Shown: piece after piece, positions 16,661-25,450 of the stretch | Position numbering within the stretch: the stretch's first letter is position 1 | How the letters are laid out: each line of letters begins with the position of its first letter | From: Burkholderia lata | Lineage (GTDB): Bacteria; Pseudomonadota; Gammaproteobacteria; Burkholderiales; Burkholderiaceae | DNA length: 64,000 bases | Direction of reading: 5' to 3' | Assembly (NCBI RefSeq): GCF_000012945.1 | Contig: NC_007509.1 | Location: forward strand, 1,240,001 to 1,304,000 | Made by a program: the position numbers and the translations under genes | Notes under the pieces: model-generated | What the model was told of the DNA's origin: nothing | Databases searched by the model: none | The model's input: only the letters and a program-made list of their open reading frames with translations

Positions 16661-19601
16661 GATCGATGTCCTCGTTGCCGGTGTATTCGACCCGGATCGG
16701 TTTCGCCGCGGCCTGGGTCGAATAGGTCGCCGTCCGCCCGTCGCCGGCGCTGCTGCGCGCAGCCAGCGCATCGCCATGCGTGCCGACCATCCGGTAAGGC
16801 AGCCCCTTCACCGCGCCGCCCGTCTGCGCGTCGCGCAGCCAGTAATACTCGTTGTAGAGCCCGTGATCGCCCCACGCGCCCTTCGCCTTGTCCAGGTCGG
16901 TCGGCCCCTGGAACTGATGGTCGGCCGCGTGAACCGTCAGGTTGCCCGGGCACTCGAACGTGACATTGCCGCCCTCGATCAGCAGCGACGCGCCGCCGCT
17001 CACGGCGAGCCGCAGTGCCTGCCCGGCGGCCAGTTCGACGTCGCTCTTCGTCGCGGCCACCGTCAGGTCGTCCTTCGCGCGCAGTGCCAGCGTGCCGTGC
17101 TGTGCCTGCAGGTCCAGGTTGTCCTTGCCCGCAATCAGGCTGAGGCCGGCCTCGCTCGCCGCGCCCGTCCCGTTCGCGCCGGCCAGCCAGCCGATGCCCT
17201 GGCCGCTGTGGACCCGCAACGACCGGCTGACCGCCAGGTTGGTATCGCCCCCGCTGCCGATCGTCAGCGTCTCGCCCGCAGCCCACTGCAGCGCCTGGCC
17301 CGCGAACAGCCCCTGGCCGCCGCGAGCGGCGATGCCCAGCAACGCGTCGCCCGTATGCGGCAGCGCGTTGCCGGTGCCGCGTTGCGCTGCGTCGGCCGTG
17401 GCCTGCTCGAACCCGTTCGCGCTCACCGTAGTCGCCAGGCTGCGCGACAGCGCGTCGAGCGGTGCGGCTTCGCCGTCGAGCGACGACTCGCCCGCCTTGC
17501 GCACGCCGCGCTGCGCGGCAAGCGGCAACGTGCGGTGGGTGTCGGCCGCCTTGTCGAAGGTGCGCGCCAGCGCCAACTGTTGCGCCAGCAACGACTTCAG
17601 CGCGGCGACGTCGCCGGCGGGTTGCGCCGGATCCGGCGCATAGCTCGAAATCAGGACGCCGCGCGTCGCGCGCACGGCGCCATATGCATCGGAACGCAGC
17701 TCGACGCCCTGGCCGCGAAAACTGCCGAGATAGTTGTCCGCCTGGTGACGCAGGTGACCGAGGTTGAACTGGGTCGCGGCGTGCGTCGTCGCCATCTGCA
17801 GGCGCCCCATGCCGTCGCTGTCGTCCGTCACCAACTGATTGTGGCCCTGTGCGTCGAATCCCTGGCTCTTGAAGCCGGACAGCGCCCCCGCGTGGTTGTG
17901 CCGCTGCGTGCCCGCGCCGCCGCCGTGCCACGCCGGGCTGTACCCCCCGACCTGGTTGCCCTGCGCGCTCGGCGCATGATCGGCCGCCTTCGCGTAGATC
18001 GACTCGTCGAGCGGCTGGCCCGTCTCGCCGCCCGGTGTCGGCGATTCGCCGCCTTCGCCGCGACCGTTGAACAAGCCGCCGAGGATCACCGGCCGATGCA
18101 CGAGGCCGTTCATGAACTGCACCAGCACTTCATGGCCGATCCGCTGCGTCTGCTGCAGGCCATGACCGTCGCCGGCCAGTCGCTGCATCGCGCGCGTCGC
18201 GAACACGCCCGTGTCGCCATCCGCCTGCCAGTGGTAGCGCAGCTTCAACCGGCCCTGCGCGTCCGTGTGAACCGGGCCGGTGGCGCCCGGTTGCGACTCG
18301 CCCTGCGGGCCGACCACGATCGCGGATTGCGCGCCCAGCGCCGTCGGCACCGGATTCAGCCGCTGGCCCGTCCCGTCCTCGAGGATGGGGCGCCAGACCT
18401 GCTCGCGCGGCACGCTCGTGAAACGGTTCGCGTAACCGCCGATCCCCGCCTCCTTCAGCACGCGCGGATCGAGATCGTCCGGCGGCAGCGTGCCAAGCGT
18501 CTGCTGCAGCGCTTCCATCACGGTACGCGGCAGGTTGTTGATACCGACATGGGTCACTTCGGTGACGAGAAAGGTGTCCGGCGTTTCCGCCGAGCCGCGC
18601 ACCTGTTGCCATGGCGCGTTGGCGACGCGCAGCGCCCGGCCGGCCCGCGCCGTATGCAGCGTGCTGCAGCCCGCCCAGCAGCGCGCCTCGGACAGGATCG
18701 CATCGGCCTGCCGGCGCGCCGTGTCCTCGGCCGCGCGCAGCGTCGCGAACGCTTCCGGCCCGACGTCGTCGTACAGCTCGCGAAAGCCGGCCGGATTGAC
18801 CACGCTCGCCGTCGCCGTCACCGACTGGTTGCCGCGATAGTCACTGCTGATCAGCGTCACCCGGTCGGCCGTCAGCGAGACGACCTGGCCCATGCCCAGG
18901 ATCACGTCGCCGGTGCCGACCGCCATGCCGTTCAGGCGAAGCGGCAGGCCGCCGAGGCGCCGAGAGGTGTCGTCCTCGGGGAGCTGCGCGCTGTCGTCGA
19001 AGACGAGCAGCGTATGGCCCGCCGGCGCGTCATCGTCCTCGACGAAGCAGAAGCCGAGGCCGGCTTCCGCCAGCACGTGGCACACGAAATCGAGATGCGT
19101 GTGGGTGCGGTACTGCACGCGGTATTCGCACGGCCCGAGCGCGTCGATACGCTGGTTGGCATCGGCGGTGAAACGCCAGCGGGCGCTGCTGCGGTAGGCC
19201 GCGAACACAGTGTCGAGCACCTCGGCAACCGTCCGGTTCACGAACGTGCGCTGATCACGGCCGTGCGCGAGCGCCTCCAGCCATGGCACCAGTTGCAGAT
19301 GGTAGCGTGCCAGCGTGCCGTCATAGCCGACGCATCCGGCCTCGGCCACGAGCCCGCTACGGGTCGTCGTCGATCCGTTCGCCAGCGTCGTGGTGAGGGT
19401 GACGCGCTGCCCGACCATCGCATCGAGATCGAGCCCGGGGTCGGTGGAGAGTGCGTAGACGTCCCAGCGATAGATCTCCGACAGCGCTTCGCGGCCGCTC
19501 CAGCGTTCGATCTGCAAGGACGAGATCGAACCGGGCCCGTCGAGTACGTGAAGACGATTCAAAGCACTGAACAGAGACGACAGTTGCGAGTTAACATCCA
19601 T
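16647..19601 (-). CDS. vgrG: T6SS spike protein VgrG with C-terminal extension (module a)
   Basis: This 984-aa VgrG starts at the ATG at 19601 (MDVNSQLSSLFSAL), with AGAGAG upstream; an in-frame GTG at 19616 lacks a ribosome-binding site. The gp27-like part contains HLDFVCHVLAEAGLGF, the OB-fold contains DAQGRLKLRYHW, and QRIGHEVLVQFMNG marks the needle base. DUF2345 spans about 690-860. The final 90 residues, after FQGPTDLDKAKG, include YWLRDAQTGGAVKGLPYRM. This transthyretin-like module is known in some VgrGs to bind cargo. It is the first gene of the minus-strand T6SS run, and its likely cargo is the next gene. Confidence 0.92.
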   Translation of the reverse strand: MDVNSQLSSLFSALNRLHVLDGPGSISSLQIERWSGREALSEIYRWDVYALSTDPGLDLDAMVGQRVTLTTTLANGSTTTRSGLVAEAGCVGYDGTLARYHLQLVPWLEALAHGRDQRTFVNRTVAEVLDTVFAAYRSSARWRFTADANQRIDALGPCEYRVQYRTHTHLDFVCHVLAEAGLGFCFVEDDDAPAGHTLLVFDDSAQLPEDDTSRRLGGLPLRLNGMAVGTGDVILGMGQVVSLTADRVTLISSDYRGNQSVTATASVVNPAGFRELYDDVGPEAFATLRAAEDTARRQADAILSEARCWAGCSTLHTARAGRALRVANAPWQQVRGSAETPDTFLVTEVTHVGINNLPRTVMEALQQTLGTLPPDDLDPRVLKEAGIGGYANRFTSVPREQVWRPILEDGTGQRLNPVPTALGAQSAIVVGPQGESQPGATGPVHTDAQGRLKLRYHWQADGDTGVFATRAMQRLAGDGHGLQQTQRIGHEVLVQFMNGLVHRPVILGGLFNGRGEGGESPTPGGETGQPLDESIYAKAADHAPSAQGNQVGGYSPAWHGGGAGTQRHNHAGALSGFKSQGFDAQGHNQLVTDDSDGMGRLQMATTHAATQFNLGHLRHQADNYLGSFRGQGVELRSDAYGAVRATRGVLISSYAPDPAQPAGDVAALKSLLAQQLALARTFDKAADTHRTLPLAAQRGVRKAGESSLDGEAAPLDALSRSLATTVSANGFEQATADAAQRGTGNALPHTGDALLGIAARGGQGLFAGQALQWAAGETLTIGSGGDTNLAVSRSLRVHSGQGIGWLAGANGTGAASEAGLSLIAGKDNLDLQAQHGTLALRAKDDLTVAATKSDVELAAGQALRLAVSGGASLLIEGGNVTFECPGNLTVHAADHQFQGPTDLDKAKGAWGDHGLYNEYYWLRDAQTGGAVKGLPYRMVGTHGDALAARSSAGDGRTATYSTQAAAKPIRVEYTGNEDIDHGWS

Positions 19602-20018
19602 GCGGGTCTCTCTCACCTGTTACGTTTTTCTATTAAATGCGCCGCAGCGCAAAAACCTGCCCTCTCGAAAGCGCGATAACGAATACCAATGAAGCCGGCC
19701 CGGCATTCGTTTTTAAAATGACACAAAAATGTAAAATCATTCTGCGCCAATTGATATAACCCTATTTTATGGCGCCTTGGCCACTAGAATATCATCAGCT
19801 TGATAGCGAGTGCCAACCGGGGATTGGAACTCGGATAGAATGGCACACCAGCCCTGATTTGATTTTCGCCCTCGATCCGGCGTACGCCGGACATAATCAG
19901 CGGTGACGGCGGCCACTCGACGGCATTAATTACCGATTTCAACATTCGCCCACCGAATACTGCGAATTAAATACCGATCGCTCGAAGCGGCACATTCAAA
20001 ATAGCAGGAGGCCTCTAT
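19602..20018. promoter_or_regulatory. Divergent intergenic region between vgrG and PAAR genes
   Basis: About 415 bp without a credible gene separates the leftward vgrG from the rightward PAAR gene. It is clearly richer in A and T than the flanking genes and should hold both promoters. I could not identify a convincing sigma-54 or operator sequence. The right end carries AGGAGG about 7 bases before the PAAR start. Confidence 0.6.
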
Positions 20019-20279
20019 ATGACTCGCCCGTTTATTGTTCTCGGGGACAAGCACAGTCATGGCGGCGTCGTGACCAGTGCGTCAGGCATCGCCAAAATCG
20101 ACGGCAAGGGAATTGCCCGTCGCAACGACACGGTTACCTGCCCGCTTCACGGCGTCAATTACATCGATGAAGGCGACGACACCGCGATTATCGAAAGTCG
20201 CGCCGTCGCCCGGGATGGCCACAAGACGAAGTGCGGCGCGATCCTGATCGCCAGCCAGTCGAATACCGGCAGCGAATGA
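20019..20279 (+). CDS. PAAR-domain T6SS spike tip protein
   Basis: This 86-aa protein begins MTRPFIVLGDKHSHGGVV and contains GKGIARRNDTVTCPLHG and DGHKTKCGAIL, the standard PAAR repeats with Cys and His positions for the tip zinc. PAAR proteins cap the VgrG trimer and can carry effectors. A strong AGGAGG ribosome-binding site precedes the ATG. The stop overlaps the next start as ATGA, so the downstream membrane protein is translationally coupled. No toxin domain is fused to it. Confidence 0.92.
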   Translation: MTRPFIVLGDKHSHGGVVTSASGIAKIDGKGIARRNDTVTCPLHGVNYIDEGDDTAIIESRAVARDGHKTKCGAILIASQSNTGSE

Positions 20280-21712
20280 GCACGGTACCCGACTCTCCGG
20301 CCGATCGCACGGGCGGGCGATCGCCGGTTCGCGCGGCCATCCGGGTGGCCATCGCGTTCGTCGCGGTCTGGCTGTTGGCCGCCGGGTACTGGAAAGCGAC
20401 CGGCCACGTGCCGAGCGTCAAGGAACTGTTCATGGCCGGCGTCGGCGTGCCGCTTTTGCTCGTCATCGGGGTAGCCAGTATCCGCAAGGGTTTCGCGCCG
20501 GTGCCCGCCCCGGCACCGAAACCCGTGCCGCAAGCGGGTGGCGCGCCGGCCGCAACGACCGACGACGATCCGTCGCTCACGTGGACGATGGCGCTGCTGG
20601 ATGCAAGCCTGCGCCTGCCGGCGGGCATGCATGTCGAGGACGTGCTCGCGCTTGCCGGCGACGGCCAGGTCGTCGGGCTGCATCCGACGCTGCAGCGACT
20701 TGACGGCACGAAGGTATTCGCGGCGACCGCCGCGTCGATCTGGCGCGACGATCCCGATGACGGCATGCTCGCGCTCGACGTCATGCCGAGCGAAAACGAC
20801 GAGCAGCGCCGCGCGATGATGCTGGCCGCCGAAGCGATCGACGAGCTGATGGCGCGCCATGCCACCACCCCTGTCACGCCGCCCGGCGAAACGTCGCGGG
20901 GCGCCGTACCGCCATTCGTGCTGCACCTTCTGCTGCCGGAGCGCTGGCGCGCCGATGCACCGGCACTCGCGGCCTGGCTCGACCGGCACCTCGAACGCGG
21001 TCGCTGGCGGCCGGCCGTCGAGCCGGCACAGGTCACGTTCGTTGCGCACCCGGTTGACGCACTCGCCGCGCTCGATGCCCTGAACGTCGAGCTTCACCGG
21101 ACGCACGCGACGGCCCGGCATCTCGTGCTGGCGTGCGACTCGACGCTGAGCCAACCGACGGTGAACGCGCTCGACCAGGCCGGCCGGTTGTTTGCGCACA
21201 ATCGTCCCGACGGCCAGGTGCTCGGCGAAGGCGCATGCGCGCTCCTGCTCGCGCTGCCGATGGCGGCCGGCACGCCGGACACGCCGCGGATTCATCGGCT
21301 CGCGATCGCCGAACAGCGCACATCGACCGGGCAACCGGACGGCGATACGGTTGCCGGGCTGCTTCGACAGGCCGTTGCCCGAATGACGGACGCCGAACCG
21401 GCCCTGGCCGGCTGCGCCCTCGTGAGCGACGCGGACCAGCGCAGCAGCCGTCGCGCGGAGATCGGCGATGCGGCCCAGCGCACGTGGCCCGACGACCCCG
21501 ACATCCGGCTGCGTTGCCGGCACCTGGGCATCGCGAACGGCGATGGCGGCGGCGCGCTGGCGCTCGGGCTGATCGCCGCGGCCAGCGCGCACGCAGTCGA
21601 CGCCCAACGGCCGGCACTGGTGGTTTCGATCAGCGACCCGCTGATGCGCGGCGCTGTCGTCGTCAGCCATCACGTCGCGCTCGACGCGAATGCCAGTTCG
21701 CCGCCCGCGTAA
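20276..21712 (+). CDS. Membrane protein with degenerate thiolase/ketosynthase-like domain, PAAR-linked
   Basis: This 478-aa protein has two hydrophobic segments at about 21-40 and 51-69, then a soluble region. Near 284-289 it reads VLACDS, and near 315-320 LGEGACALLL, which line up with the late conserved blocks of beta-ketoacyl synthases and thiolases. The nucleophilic Cys block of active ketosynthases is not apparent, so it is probably not a working synthase. Thiolase-like proteins recur beside PAAR effectors in T6SS loci of Pseudomonas and Burkholderia. A structural or effector-assembly role, or a membrane effector, is inferred. It is coupled to the PAAR gene by a 4-bp overlap. Confidence 0.55.
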   Translation: MSTVPDSPADRTGGRSPVRAAIRVAIAFVAVWLLAAGYWKATGHVPSVKELFMAGVGVPLLLVIGVASIRKGFAPVPAPAPKPVPQAGGAPAATTDDDPSLTWTMALLDASLRLPAGMHVEDVLALAGDGQVVGLHPTLQRLDGTKVFAATAASIWRDDPDDGMLALDVMPSENDEQRRAMMLAAEAIDELMARHATTPVTPPGETSRGAVPPFVLHLLLPERWRADAPALAAWLDRHLERGRWRPAVEPAQVTFVAHPVDALAALDALNVELHRTHATARHLVLACDSTLSQPTVNALDQAGRLFAHNRPDGQVLGEGACALLLALPMAAGTPDTPRIHRLAIAEQRTSTGQPDGDTVAGLLRQAVARMTDAEPALAGCALVSDADQRSSRRAEIGDAAQRTWPDDPDIRLRCRHLGIANGDGGGALALGLIAAASAHAVDAQRPALVVSISDPLMRGAVVVSHHVALDANASSPPA

Positions 21713-21766
21713 GGGCCGTCGGCTTTCGTCACGCGTGGCGGTACCGACGACGGCACGCCAGTCCGC

Positions 21767-23629
21767 TCAAGTCAGGAATCCGTTGCCGGCGCAGCGCGGG
21801 CAGCGCAACAACATGTCGCCGGTGCGGCTGGAGAAGACGATCAGCTGGGTGAAACTGCTGGTCGTCACGTGCAGGCGCAGCAGCCTGTCCATGACCTGCG
21901 CAAATGCATGAATGCCGGTGCCCGTGCCGACGAACGCGTCTTCGTCGACGGTCAGGTGAAGCTCGATCCCGCGGACGATGCCCGCGAAGTCTCGCTCGGT
22001 CACCCAGGCCGTCACCGCCTGCTGCGTCAGTTTCACCACGCCGTCGATCAGCCGGACCGACGGGGCCGACCGTTGCAGGTCGTGCAGCGCAAGCAAGTCC
22101 CGAACAGGGCCCGCGCCGCCCGTCAGCGACACGGCATTGAGCGACAGTTGCGAAATCAGTCGCCACTGCGCACCGCGTTCGTGCCGGGGATGCAACGAGC
22201 GGGTCGGCCGGTGCAGCAACGCAATCCGCCGTGCCAGGCTGCCGCCCTCCATCATCAGGTCGCCCATCGGCGAACCGTAGCCTAGCCGCTCGGGCAGATC
22301 GCCGTTGCTGCAGGTGAGCCGGATGTCGAGCGCCGGCGGCGGCGCCCGGCGCGCGAGATCGCCGCTCACGAACGTCAGCGTCACGTCCTCTCCGGGACGC
22401 CCCGGCGTCGCCCGGTGATCGAGGCCGGCTTGCCAGTAGAGTGCCGCCGCCCCCGCATGCCGACCGTGGCGCAGCGAGTGCAGCGGATCGATTGCCACGG
22501 CCTGGTTACCTTGCGGCGACGCTTCCACCTGCGCGACCGAATCGACCGAATAGATCGCGCACGCATGGGCGCTCTGCTCGTCGGCCTCCAGCGCGTATGC
22601 GTCGGCGGCGTCCGACGTGCTCGATCGCTCGCCCAGTTTGCCCACCGCCTCGAACAGGTTGACGACCGGCGTGCAGCCGGGCACCAGGTGACTCGCATCG
22701 AGCGCTGCCAGCGCCTGCGCGGCCGCGGATTCGGCCGGCATGTCCTTCAACACGAGATGCATGCTGAACTGCTTGCCGCCCAGGCGGCCGGCCTGGCGCA
22801 GATCGCAGTCGAAGAAGCCGAACTTTTCCGGGTACGCGAAGAACTCCGTCAGCAGCAGGTAGGCCGGGTCCGCCGACTCGGGATAGGGGACGAGACTGTC
22901 CGCGCGGTCCATGCCTGCCGATGTGCAAGGCGTGCCGTCGAGTTCGATCCACCGGCCGCCGTGCTCCGGCTCGACATAAGCGCGCAGTGTCTTCATCGAC
23001 AGCGCGTCGCGAAGCATCGCGGTAAAGACGGGCGTGCCCTGCGTATAGAGCCGGACCGAGTCCACATTCAGCTCGGCGATCGACAAGTGGGCCGATTGAA
23101 TCGCAAACGTCAGCGTGATCAGCGCCGTCGCACCGGCGGGCAGGCGCAGCGTTCGCGGCACGTCGGCGAGGGAGCGGAACTGCGCCGCCGTCAGTTGCAG
23201 CGGCGACAGCGTGACGTCGTACGCAGTCCGGAACAATATCTTGGATCCGTGCAGCGGCCGGCTGTACAGCTGCGTACCGCGTGGCACGGTAACAGCGGCC
23301 GACATCTGGGCCGCCCGGGCGCCGTCCATCTCGAAGTGCGCGATCGAGCATGACGGAAACGCGCGCAGATAGTGCGGGTACAGCGTCTCGAACAATGCCT
23401 CGGTAAACCGCGGATAGTCGTCGTCGATGCTGCGGGCCGTACGTGCCGCCATCAACGCAAACGACTCGACCAGGCGCTCGACGTGAAGGTCCATGCTGCC
23501 GCTGTCCATCCCGCCGGTCAGCGACAGCCGGCTTGCGATCTTCGGATAGTGCGCGGCGAATTCACGCACGTACTGCCGCAGGAAGGTGAGTTCCCGTTCG
23601 TAATAGGACAGCAGGTCTTCCGGACTCAT
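21767..23629 (-). CDS. tssF: T6SS baseplate subunit TssF (orphan copy)
   Basis: This 620-aa protein starts MSPEDLLSYYERELTFLR, the characteristic TssF/VasA/ImpG opening, and keeps YPKIASRL, YPHYLRAFPS and LTEFFAYPEKFGFFD. The ATG at 23629 was chosen because the family starts there; the longer open frame lacks homology. TssF pairs with TssG and TssK in the baseplate around VgrG. No tssG, tssK or other structural gene is nearby, so this is a solitary duplicate in an effector locus. Length is normal for the family and no truncation is visible. Confidence 0.93.
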   Translation of the reverse strand: MSPEDLLSYYERELTFLRQYVREFAAHYPKIASRLSLTGGMDSGSMDLHVERLVESFALMAARTARSIDDDYPRFTEALFETLYPHYLRAFPSCSIAHFEMDGARAAQMSAAVTVPRGTQLYSRPLHGSKILFRTAYDVTLSPLQLTAAQFRSLADVPRTLRLPAGATALITLTFAIQSAHLSIAELNVDSVRLYTQGTPVFTAMLRDALSMKTLRAYVEPEHGGRWIELDGTPCTSAGMDRADSLVPYPESADPAYLLLTEFFAYPEKFGFFDCDLRQAGRLGGKQFSMHLVLKDMPAESAAAQALAALDASHLVPGCTPVVNLFEAVGKLGERSSTSDAADAYALEADEQSAHACAIYSVDSVAQVEASPQGNQAVAIDPLHSLRHGRHAGAAALYWQAGLDHRATPGRPGEDVTLTFVSGDLARRAPPPALDIRLTCSNGDLPERLGYGSPMGDLMMEGGSLARRIALLHRPTRSLHPRHERGAQWRLISQLSLNAVSLTGGAGPVRDLLALHDLQRSAPSVRLIDGVVKLTQQAVTAWVTERDFAGIVRGIELHLTVDEDAFVGTGTGIHAFAQVMDRLLRLHVTTSSFTQLIVFSSRTGDMLLRCPRCAGNGFLT

Positions 23630-24012
23630 ACGTCGTCGTTCTCCGTCGGCAATGCCCTGAAGCAGACGAGATCTGCGAGACGCTGCGGACGTCGGCCCGG
23701 CCGGAGCCGACGCGCATCGAACGCAGCATTGCGTCTGCCCTGCGGCCCCTTGCACACCATCGGAAACCGCCGAATGCCGGTGCGGGACACGTGCGAGGCA
23801 TTGAAACGCGATGCGAAAGCACGCCGACCAACGCGGCGCGAACAGCGTCATTGTGCACGTGCAATCATGTCCGGAACCAGTTCGCTTCGCAACGAAGTGC
23901 CCACGCCGCCAGCACCGCGCGACCGCCCTGCGTCATGCCCACCAACAAGAACGAAGCCCGGCGCACTTTCATGCGCCGGGCTCCCGAACCTGCACGGTAA
24001 CGCTGCCCCGCC
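23630..24012. other. Intergenic region without a gene
   Basis: About 380 bp lie between the tssF start and the doxX-like stop. Short open frames here have no recognisable features. The right part holds the hairpin described separately; the remainder presumably contains the tssF promoter, which I could not pinpoint. Confidence 0.5.
23955..23982 (-). terminator. Intrinsic terminator after the doxX-like gene
   Basis: A perfect 11-bp inverted repeat (AGCCCGGCGCA and TGCGCCGGGCT) with a 6-base loop lies 30 bp beyond the doxX-like stop. On the minus strand it is followed by a moderately T-rich stretch (TTCGTTCTTG). Confidence 0.75.
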
Positions 24013-24426
24013 TTACTTCCGGTCGAGCGAATACCGCCCCGGGCCAGTCAGCGCGAGCAACAGCAGCCCGCCGATGATGCTCACGTTCTTGTAGAAGTTG
24101 ATCATCGCCATGTATTGCTCCATCCCCTGCAGCGCCCAGTAGCGATGGCCGATCAGCGCGGTCGCGAGCGTATAGGCGGCGAACACCAGTGCGAGCGGAC
24201 GCGTATAGAAGCCGATCGCGATCAACAGGCCACCGGCCAGTTCGACCCCGACCGCGATCGCGGCGGCCAGCTCGGGCGCCGGATTCCCCGTCGACGCCAT
24301 GTACGCGACCGTGCCCGAGAAGCCGTTCAGCTTCTGCCAGCCGAACAGCACGAACAGGATCATCAACAGTACGCGAGCCGCCAGCAGCAGCTCGTCCTTC
24401 TTCGACTCCAGTGAAACGTAACGCAT
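24013..24426 (-). CDS. DoxX-family membrane protein
   Basis: This 137-aa protein starts at MRYVSLESKKDELLL (ATG at 24426) and has four hydrophobic segments. The N-terminal part reads LLAARVLLMILFVLFGWQK, and the family signature GVELAGGLLIAIGFYTRPLA lies in the middle. DoxX/DoxD-like proteins are inner-membrane proteins of mostly unknown function, some linked to quinone or thiol redox. It is a single gene with its own terminator. A longer in-frame start exists but only adds low-complexity residues. Confidence 0.85.
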   Translation of the reverse strand: MRYVSLESKKDELLLAARVLLMILFVLFGWQKLNGFSGTVAYMASTGNPAPELAAAIAVGVELAGGLLIAIGFYTRPLALVFAAYTLATALIGHRYWALQGMEQYMAMINFYKNVSIIGGLLLLALTGPGRYSLDRK

Positions 24427-25450
24427 GGCAATCACCCTTGAATTGACGGTTTGATGCATCCGGTGCCGATATGCGCCGAATCGGCGCGCCTGGTCGGCAA
24501 CGAACCACTCCTCGCACAATCGGACAGCAGGCCGGCTGGCCTGCCGCCGAAGAATCCGCTCGGTCGCACCGTTTTTTGGTGCGCTCCGGATCGGTTCTGG
24601 CGAAGCACGGATGCAGTCTACTGTCTCCTCAAAAATCATCAATCCGTCAAAACAAGATTCGCTGTCACGATCAAGTGGACAATCGAGCGAAACAAGGCCG
24701 TGAAGCAGCAGCAATGAATCCGGTCAAATGGCCCTGCCCTCATGTTTCGAGAACATGAAAGCCGTCCATTCATATCCGGTTTCCGTATCCAATCGATATT
24801 GAAGCACCAATTATCATGAGCAGGCCACATCGATGCATCTCAATCGTTATTCGACGATACGTTATGTGTACAAACCTGCCATCAGTGAATTAAGTTTCAC
24901 ACTCGACTTTCTTTTCAATTTTCGAAGGCCCCTGTTCCGGGTAAAGACGTCTGGCCTGGAATGCGTATTGGCAAACAAAAAACGTTTCGCGGGCAAGCGG
25001 GTTGATGTCGTCCGCAACGCGTTTCGCCCAGTGGACAGGGGCTTCAGCCCGATAGCTGCCGGGAAGAACGCCTCCCGCACATTGCCGATCGATCCGGTGT
25101 TTAGCAGAGCAAGCGAAAAAACCGGATCAAACATTCACGGCGCCAGCAAGTTTTAAATGCCGGCAAAAAGCCTTGAATAAATGCAATCTGAACGGTGTGT
25201 TAACGGCAAAAAATCGCAAACCTTTAACCCCCACTCCACCACCACATTTCCATCTACACTTTTCACAACAATAATTACAAAAAATTACTAATTAATACGG
25301 ATTTAAATATACGATAGCGCGCGTCCTTACGTTTTCCCGACACTCCCGTGACTCCCGGAACGCGTCGCTCCGGACACGGCCCGCACGCGCATCGCCGCAG
25401 GCCGTCGACAGCCGCTCGTCAAGGGATCGCTTTTCAACCGGAAACCACCC
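24427..25450. other. AT-rich intergenic region of about 1 kb
   Basis: No convincing gene is present. The stretch from about 24720 to 25330 is much richer in A and T than the rest of the window. It contains a CATGTT/AACATG inverted repeat at 24741-24757 and a GATCCGGT/ACCGGATC hairpin at 25091-25128. It likely holds the doxX and fliD promoters, and its composition would suit silencing by an H-NS-like protein. Open frames of about 100 codons here show no codon bias. Confidence 0.5.
25091..25128. other. Inverted repeat in AT-rich intergenic DNA
   Basis: GATCCGGT at 25091-25098 pairs with ACCGGATC at 25121-25128, with additional T:A pairs next to the loop. It could be a terminator or an RNA structure; there is no adjacent gene that needs it as a terminator. 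Confidence 0.4.

Noticed and set aside
16536..19679. A 1047-codon open frame on the plus strand
   Set aside because: Antisense to the third VgrG, with the same compositional cause.
19602..20018. Sigma-54 promoter for the T6SS genes
   Set aside because: A TGGCAC is present near 19840, but the matching GC element at the right spacing is missing.
24833..25156. A 107-codon plus-strand frame in the AT-rich gap
   Set aside because: No ribosome-binding site, no codon bias like neighbouring genes and no recognisable motif. I treat it as non-coding, with some doubt because of its low GC.
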